The notes under the pieces are model-generated. The model saw only the letters and a list, made by a program, of their open reading frames with translations. It ran no database searches and was not told the origin of the DNA. Of a stretch of 64,000 nt of DNA, positions 60,224 through 64,000 are shown piece by piece. The translations under genes and the position numbers were made by a program. Origin of the DNA: Actinomadura livida (GTDB lineage Bacteria > Actinomycetota > Actinomycetes > Streptosporangiales > Streptosporangiaceae); contig NZ_BMRO01000009.1 in assembly GCF_014648675.1 (NCBI RefSeq), forward strand, positions 18,675 to 82,674, read 5' to 3'. How positions within the stretch are numbered: the stretch's first letter is position 1; every line of letters begins with the position of its first letter.

Positions 60224-61039
60224 ATGGCCGCGTCCGTGATCGATCGATTCCGCGAGCTGGTCGTCGACGAGTCGGATCCCTTCTACTTCGACCACCCGCT
60301 CGACCACGTGCCGGGGATGCTGCTGTTCAGCGGCCTGCTGGAACTGGCGGTCCGCGCCGACGAACTGCGGTCGCGGGGGCGGCGGCCCGGCCGGGTGGTG
60401 GCCGGGCTCGGCTTCACCCGCTTCTGCGAGCTGCGCACGGCGACGGCGCTGTCCTGCACCCCGGTGCCGGGACCGAACCGGGCCTGGACGGTCGCGGCCC
60501 GGCAGTCGGGGGAGGAGGTGTGCGCCGGCTCCATCGCGTTCGCCGACGACGCCCCGGCCGCCCCGGACGGCTCCCGCGGGGCCGCCGCGCCGACCCCCTC
60601 CCGGCAGGCTCCGGCGGAGCTGGTCCACCGGCACCGCCCGGAGAACGTCCTGGTCGGCGAGCCGGTGCGGCGCGGCCGCGGGGTGGTGGAGGCCGCCGTG
60701 CTGGAGCCGCCGGCGGGGCCGGAGCCGCCGCCCCCGTTCCGCGGTCCCGTGGAGCTCGTCGAGGCCGGCCGGCAGTTCGCCACGATTCTGGAGCACCAGG
60801 AGCACGGCAGGCCCATGGACGTGACGCTGCTCTGGGTGGCGCTGCGTCTCGACATCCCCTACCGACTTGACCGGGACGTCCCCCTCCTGCTGCGCTGGCC
60901 GACCGCCCGTGTCTCCGGAAGCCGCTCCCACTGCGCGGTGACGCTGGCGGACGCGGCGACGGGCGCCGACCTCGGATCGCTCACCTACGAGGCGCAAGCG
61001 GTGGACCCGGAGCAGTACGCGCGGACCAGGGCGCGGTGA
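60224..61039 (+). CDS. AfsA-like double-hotdog protein
   Basis: 271 residues from ATG 60224 (GGGAGGG 4-5 bp upstream; another ATG at 60209). AfsA motifs are present but in an unusual order: FYFDHPLDHVPGMLLFSGLLE near residue 25 and HRHRPENVLVGEPVR near 140, the latter followed by VEAGRQFATILEHQEHG. In A-factor synthases the ENVLVG and DHPLDHVPGM motifs belong to the same C-terminal half. AfsA condenses a beta-ketoacyl thioester with dihydroxyacetone phosphate for gamma-butyrolactone signals. First gene of an operon with a methyltransferase-like and a PEP-synthase-like gene. Confidence 0.78.
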   Translation: MAASVIDRFRELVVDESDPFYFDHPLDHVPGMLLFSGLLELAVRADELRSRGRRPGRVVAGLGFTRFCELRTATALSCTPVPGPNRAWTVAARQSGEEVCAGSIAFADDAPAAPDGSRGAAAPTPSRQAPAELVHRHRPENVLVGEPVRRGRGVVEAAVLEPPAGPEPPPPFRGPVELVEAGRQFATILEHQEHGRPMDVTLLWVALRLDIPYRLDRDVPLLLRWPTARVSGSRSHCAVTLADAATGADLGSLTYEAQAVDPEQYARTRAR

Positions 61040-61046
61040 CCGGACG

Positions 61047-61688
61047 ATGAACGACAGGCTCCTGATCCATGCGCCGCGCCTGCTGTTAGTCGCGGGCGCG
61101 GCCACGCTCCTCGCCGGGATCGCCCACCACGCCGGGGGAGGCGGCGGCGCGCCCGGGAACGTCGCGGCGGCCCTGCTGGCGGCCTACCTGGGCTGGCTGC
61201 TGCTGGAGGCTCCGGTGACGTTCCGCCGTGCCGCCGCCCCGCCCGCCGACGCGCGGACGCTGCTCCCCTACGCGCTCGCCCGCATCCTGCTGGTGGCTTC
61301 GGCGTCCTTCGCGCCGCTGCCCTGGGACGCATGGTCGCCGTGGCTGGCCGTCCCCGCGGCCGCGTTCGGGGCCGGGGTCCTGCTGCGGCAAGCCGCGATC
61401 CGCACGCTCGGCCGGTTCTACTCCCACCACGTCATGCGGCAGGACGGCCATCGCGTGGTCACCGGCGGCCTGTACGGGGTCGTCCGCCACCCGGCCTACG
61501 CGGGGATGCTCCTGGCGAACGCGGGCTTCGCGGCCTTCTTCGCCACCCCGGCCTGCGCGGCGGCGCTGCTCCTGCTGGGCGCCGCCGTGGTCTGGCGGAT
61601 CCGGGTGGAGGAGCGGGCGCTCGCGGACGTCCCCGGCTACCGGGGCTACGCGGCGGGCAGGCCGCGCCTCCTGCCGGGGGTGTGGTGA
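61047..61688 (+). CDS. Isoprenylcysteine carboxyl methyltransferase-like membrane protein
   Basis: 213 residues with five to six TM segments; LYGVVRHPAYAGMLLANAG carries the RHPxY motif of the ICMT/phospholipid-methyltransferase family that holds SAM at the membrane face, followed by the Glu-Glu pair in WRIRVEERALADVPGYRGY. Probably methylates a carboxyl or lipid head group. Starts 7 bp after the afsA-like stop and ends 2 bp before the next gene. Confidence 0.85.
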   Translation: MNDRLLIHAPRLLLVAGAATLLAGIAHHAGGGGGAPGNVAAALLAAYLGWLLLEAPVTFRRAAAPPADARTLLPYALARILLVASASFAPLPWDAWSPWLAVPAAAFGAGVLLRQAAIRTLGRFYSHHVMRQDGHRVVTGGLYGVVRHPAYAGMLLANAGFAAFFATPACAAALLLLGAAVVWRIRVEERALADVPGYRGYAAGRPRLLPGVW

Positions 61689-61690
61689 CC

Positions 61691-64000
61691 ATGAACGAGA
61701 TCGGCCACAAGTTCGCGCGGCTGGAGACTCTGCGCGCGGCTGGGCTCCCCGTCCCGGACTTCTTCTGCCTGCCCGCCGCCGAGTTCGACCGGGCGCTCGA
61801 CGGCGTCCGCCGCGGGCTCCCGCCGGTGGCGTCCGTGCCGGTCCGGGAGTGGTGCGCCTCCGCCGCCTCGGCGCTGGCGAAGGCCGTCCCGGAGGGGGAC
61901 CTCGCCGCCGGGCTGCTGGCCGCCTTCGACGAGCGCATCGGCGCGGACGCGACGGCCGCGGTGCGCGCCTGCGCCGTGCCGGGCGAGGACGGCGGCGGCG
62001 AGGACTCCGCCGGCGACCCGTTCGCCGGGATGAGCGACAGCTTCCTCTACGTCCCGCGGGACGGCCTGCTGGAGGCGGTGGCGCGCTGCTGGGCGTCGGC
62101 GTTCAAGGCCGAGGCCGTCCGGTACCGGGCGTTGCGGGGCGTCGACCCCGCGCGGGTCCGGGTGGCGGTGGGCGTGCAGCGGATGGTCCTCGGGACCCGC
62201 TCGTTCGTGGCGTTCACCCGCGACCCCCGCGACGGGTCGAGGCACCACGTCATCGCCGCCGCGCACGGAATCGGTGAGGGCGTCGTCCAGGAGAAGGCCG
62301 ACGTCGACCACTTCTTCGTCGATCCCAAGACGGGCACCGTCCGCGCGGAGGTCGTCGCCAAGCGGCGCATGGTCGGACCGCCCGCGGACGGCGAGACCGA
62401 CCCGCGAGTGACCGAGGTACCGGAGGAGCTCCGGGACGTGCCCGTCCTCACCGACGACCAGGCGCAGGAGGTCGCCGACCTCGCCGCGCGCGTCGAGGAG
62501 CGGTTCGGCTGCCCGCAGGACATCGAGGGGACGTTCACGCCGGACGGCGCCGTCCACCTCGTCCAGGCGCGGCCGCTGGCGGGGGAGGGGCCCGAGGCCG
62601 GGCCCCGCGTCCTCTGGGGCAACCACAACGTCACCGAGAGCTTCCCGGGCGTGTCCGGCGCGCTGACCTACTCGCAGGCGCGCATGTTCTACGAACTCGC
62701 CTTCACCGACCTGTACCGGCGGATGGGCGTGCCGGAGCGGCGGCTGCGCGCGAACGCGCACCGGCTGCCGCGCATGGTCGGGCACCTCGACGGCCGCGTG
62801 TACTACCGGCTGGACGACTGGCAGGAGCTGCACGGCCAGCTGCCCGTGTTCGACCTCGTCCGCGCCGGGTGGGAGGAGGGAATGGGCATCACCGGCGACG
62901 CGCGCGGCCACCGGCGCCGGCCGCGCGCCCGCGCCGCCGCCGCCCTGCTCCCGACCGCGTGGCACGCGGCCGGGCACCGGCTGGCCACCGCCCGGCTGCT
63001 GCGCTGGTGGGACGGGCTGATGGAGGAGGTCCACGGCCCGGCGGCCCCGCCGCTCGCCGAGCGCTCCCCGGACGAGCTGATCGCCCTGTACCGGCGGGTG
63101 TGGGCCGAGGTCGCGCGGCGCTGGGGCGTCACGCTCGCGAACGGGCTCTACGGCCTGCTCGTCATGCGGGCGGGGACCGCGCTGCTGCGCCGCTGGGCGG
63201 GCGCCGGACCGGAGCTGCTCCCCGGCCTGCTGTGCGGGGGCCGGGAGAACCGCTCGCTGGCGGCCGCCCGCGCCGCCATCGCCCTCGCCGAGCGCGCCGC
63301 CGCGATCCCCGAGCTGAAGGCGGCGCTCCTGGCCGCGGATGCCGGAGACCCCGGCGCCGCGGACCAGAGCACCGGTGCGGAGCGCCTGCGGGCGGTCTGG
63401 GCCGACATCGCCGCCGGGCGGTACGGGTCGCCGATGGCCGCGGCCGCCCGCGGGTACCTGCGGCGGTACGGGGACCGCGGGATGCACGACCTCAAGCTCG
63501 ACGAGCCGACGCCGCGGCAGCGCCCCTGGGCGGTCGCCGCGACGATCGCGCCGTTCGTCCGGCAGGGCGCCACGGTCGCGGGTAACCGGGCCGCGGAGGC
63601 GCGCGCGGCCGCGGACAGCCGCCGCCGGCTGCGGGCCGCGTGCCGCGACCCGCTGCGCCGCGCCGTGCTCACCGGCCTGCTGTCCCCGATGCGGTGGTTC
63701 GTCCGGACGCGGGAGGACACCCGCTTCATCCGCACGCAGCTGTTCGGGCTGTCCCGCGAGGTGCTGTGGCGGCTCGGCGGCCACCTCGCCGAGGCCGGGA
63801 TGCTGGACGACCCCATGGACGTGCACGACCTCACCGTCGAGGAGGTCATCGGCGCCTTCGACGGCACGCTCCCCGGCACGGACCTGCGGGGGATCGCGGC
63901 GGTGCGGCGCGCGGAACGCGACCGCGACCGCGCCGCACCGCCGCCACCGGCGCTGCTGTCGGCGCCCGCCGGGCGCCCGGTCGCGGCGGCCCTGCGGGAC
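61691..64000 (+). CDS. PEP synthase/pyruvate phosphate dikinase-like protein, 5' part
   Basis: Open from ATG 61691 to the window edge (770 codons seen). Residues ~1-300 match the PPDK_N ATP-grasp domain: KFARLETLRAAGLPVPDFF, GDPFAGMSDSFLYVPRDG, VAVGVQRMV and VHLVQARPLAGEG. A long helical region follows (ESFPGVSGALTYSQARMFYE onward). The swivelling phosphohistidine domain would be expected near the C-terminus beyond 64 kb. Homologues phosphorylate pyruvate or antibiotics such as rifampin. Function in this operon unknown. Confidence 0.82.
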   Translation, partial: MNEIGHKFARLETLRAAGLPVPDFFCLPAAEFDRALDGVRRGLPPVASVPVREWCASAASALAKAVPEGDLAAGLLAAFDERIGADATAAVRACAVPGEDGGGEDSAGDPFAGMSDSFLYVPRDGLLEAVARCWASAFKAEAVRYRALRGVDPARVRVAVGVQRMVLGTRSFVAFTRDPRDGSRHHVIAAAHGIGEGVVQEKADVDHFFVDPKTGTVRAEVVAKRRMVGPPADGETDPRVTEVPEELRDVPVLTDDQAQEVADLAARVEERFGCPQDIEGTFTPDGAVHLVQARPLAGEGPEAGPRVLWGNHNVTESFPGVSGALTYSQARMFYELAFTDLYRRMGVPERRLRANAHRLPRMVGHLDGRVYYRLDDWQELHGQLPVFDLVRAGWEEGMGITGDARGHRRRPRARAAAALLPTAWHAAGHRLATARLLRWWDGLMEEVHGPAAPPLAERSPDELIALYRRVWAEVARRWGVTLANGLYGLLVMRAGTALLRRWAGAGPELLPGLLCGGRENRSLAAARAAIALAERAAAIPELKAALLAADAGDPGAADQSTGAERLRAVWADIAAGRYGSPMAAAARGYLRRYGDRGMHDLKLDEPTPRQRPWAVAATIAPFVRQGATVAGNRAAEARAAADSRRRLRAACRDPLRRAVLTGLLSPMRWFVRTREDTRFIRTQLFGLSREVLWRLGGHLAEAGMLDDPMDVHDLTVEEVIGAFDGTLPGTDLRGIAAVRRAERDRDRAAPPPPALLSAPAGRPVAAALRD

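Overview
The window is GC-rich actinomycete DNA. It carries many GTG starts, an lsr2-type nucleoid gene, the Scr1/DUF397 regulator families, GTP-type PEP carboxykinase, and a gene order running from pyrG to der (pyrG, NUDIX, xerD, parA-like, scpA, scpB, rluB, cmk, der) that is widely conserved in Actinobacteria, including Mycobacterium tuberculosis. A Streptosporangiales-type organism such as Actinomadura is my best guess; no rRNA or species marker is present.

Layout. 1-3.5 kb: end of a sugar-binding lipoprotein gene, a nitronate-monooxygenase-like gene, and a thiolase-like/DUF35 pair; the last two transcription units share an identical 17-bp palindromic operator. 3.6-10.5 kb: a complete ectoine/hydroxyectoine island on the minus strand (ectA, ectB, gap, ectC, ectD, ehuB, ehuC, ehuD, ehuA) that couples synthesis to re-uptake. 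11-14.2 kb: prolyl iminopeptidase and a long repetitive coiled-coil protein. 14.7-26.1 kb: the conserved pyrG-der block (nucleotide synthesis, chromosome segregation, ribosome maturation, tyrosine synthesis). 26.2-31.7 kb: small membrane proteins, a deoxyribosyltransferase/NUDIX fusion, and a molybdate system (HTH-TOBE protein, modA, modB, modC) with a hairpin repeat built into its coding sequence. 31.9-39.9 kb: pckG, a DUF308 membrane protein, soxR with its own SoxR box, a GH65 phosphorylase/beta-phosphoglucomutase pair, and gnd.

39.9-46.4 kb is an accessory block with patchier composition. It holds a frameshifted Scr1-type regulator with DUF397 partner, remnants of a second copy, an unrecognised three-gene operon (a large disordered protein plus two paralogous helical proteins), a small Cys-pair protein, an RsbW-like ATPase, and a second frameshifted gene. 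Both frameshifts are consistent with loss of one G. The three-gene operon is the best candidate here for an undescribed system.

46.4-59.6 kb returns to housekeeping-like genes: HD protein, Ski2-type RNA helicase, nitrilase-superfamily amidohydrolase, an HTH/Clp-N pair with a probable leaderless promoter, two CNNM/CBS membrane proteins, an MBL-fold protein, a CASTOR/POLLUX-like channel, tandem lsr2 paralogues and a PucR-type regulator. 60.2-64 kb starts an operon of an AfsA-like double-hotdog protein, an isoprenylcysteine-methyltransferase-like membrane protein and a PEP-synthase-like ATP-binding protein that runs off the window. It is preceded by a 612-bp intergenic region rich in inverted repeats and may be the edge of a signalling or specialised-metabolite locus. 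I found no tRNA, rRNA, CRISPR array, transposase or phage gene.
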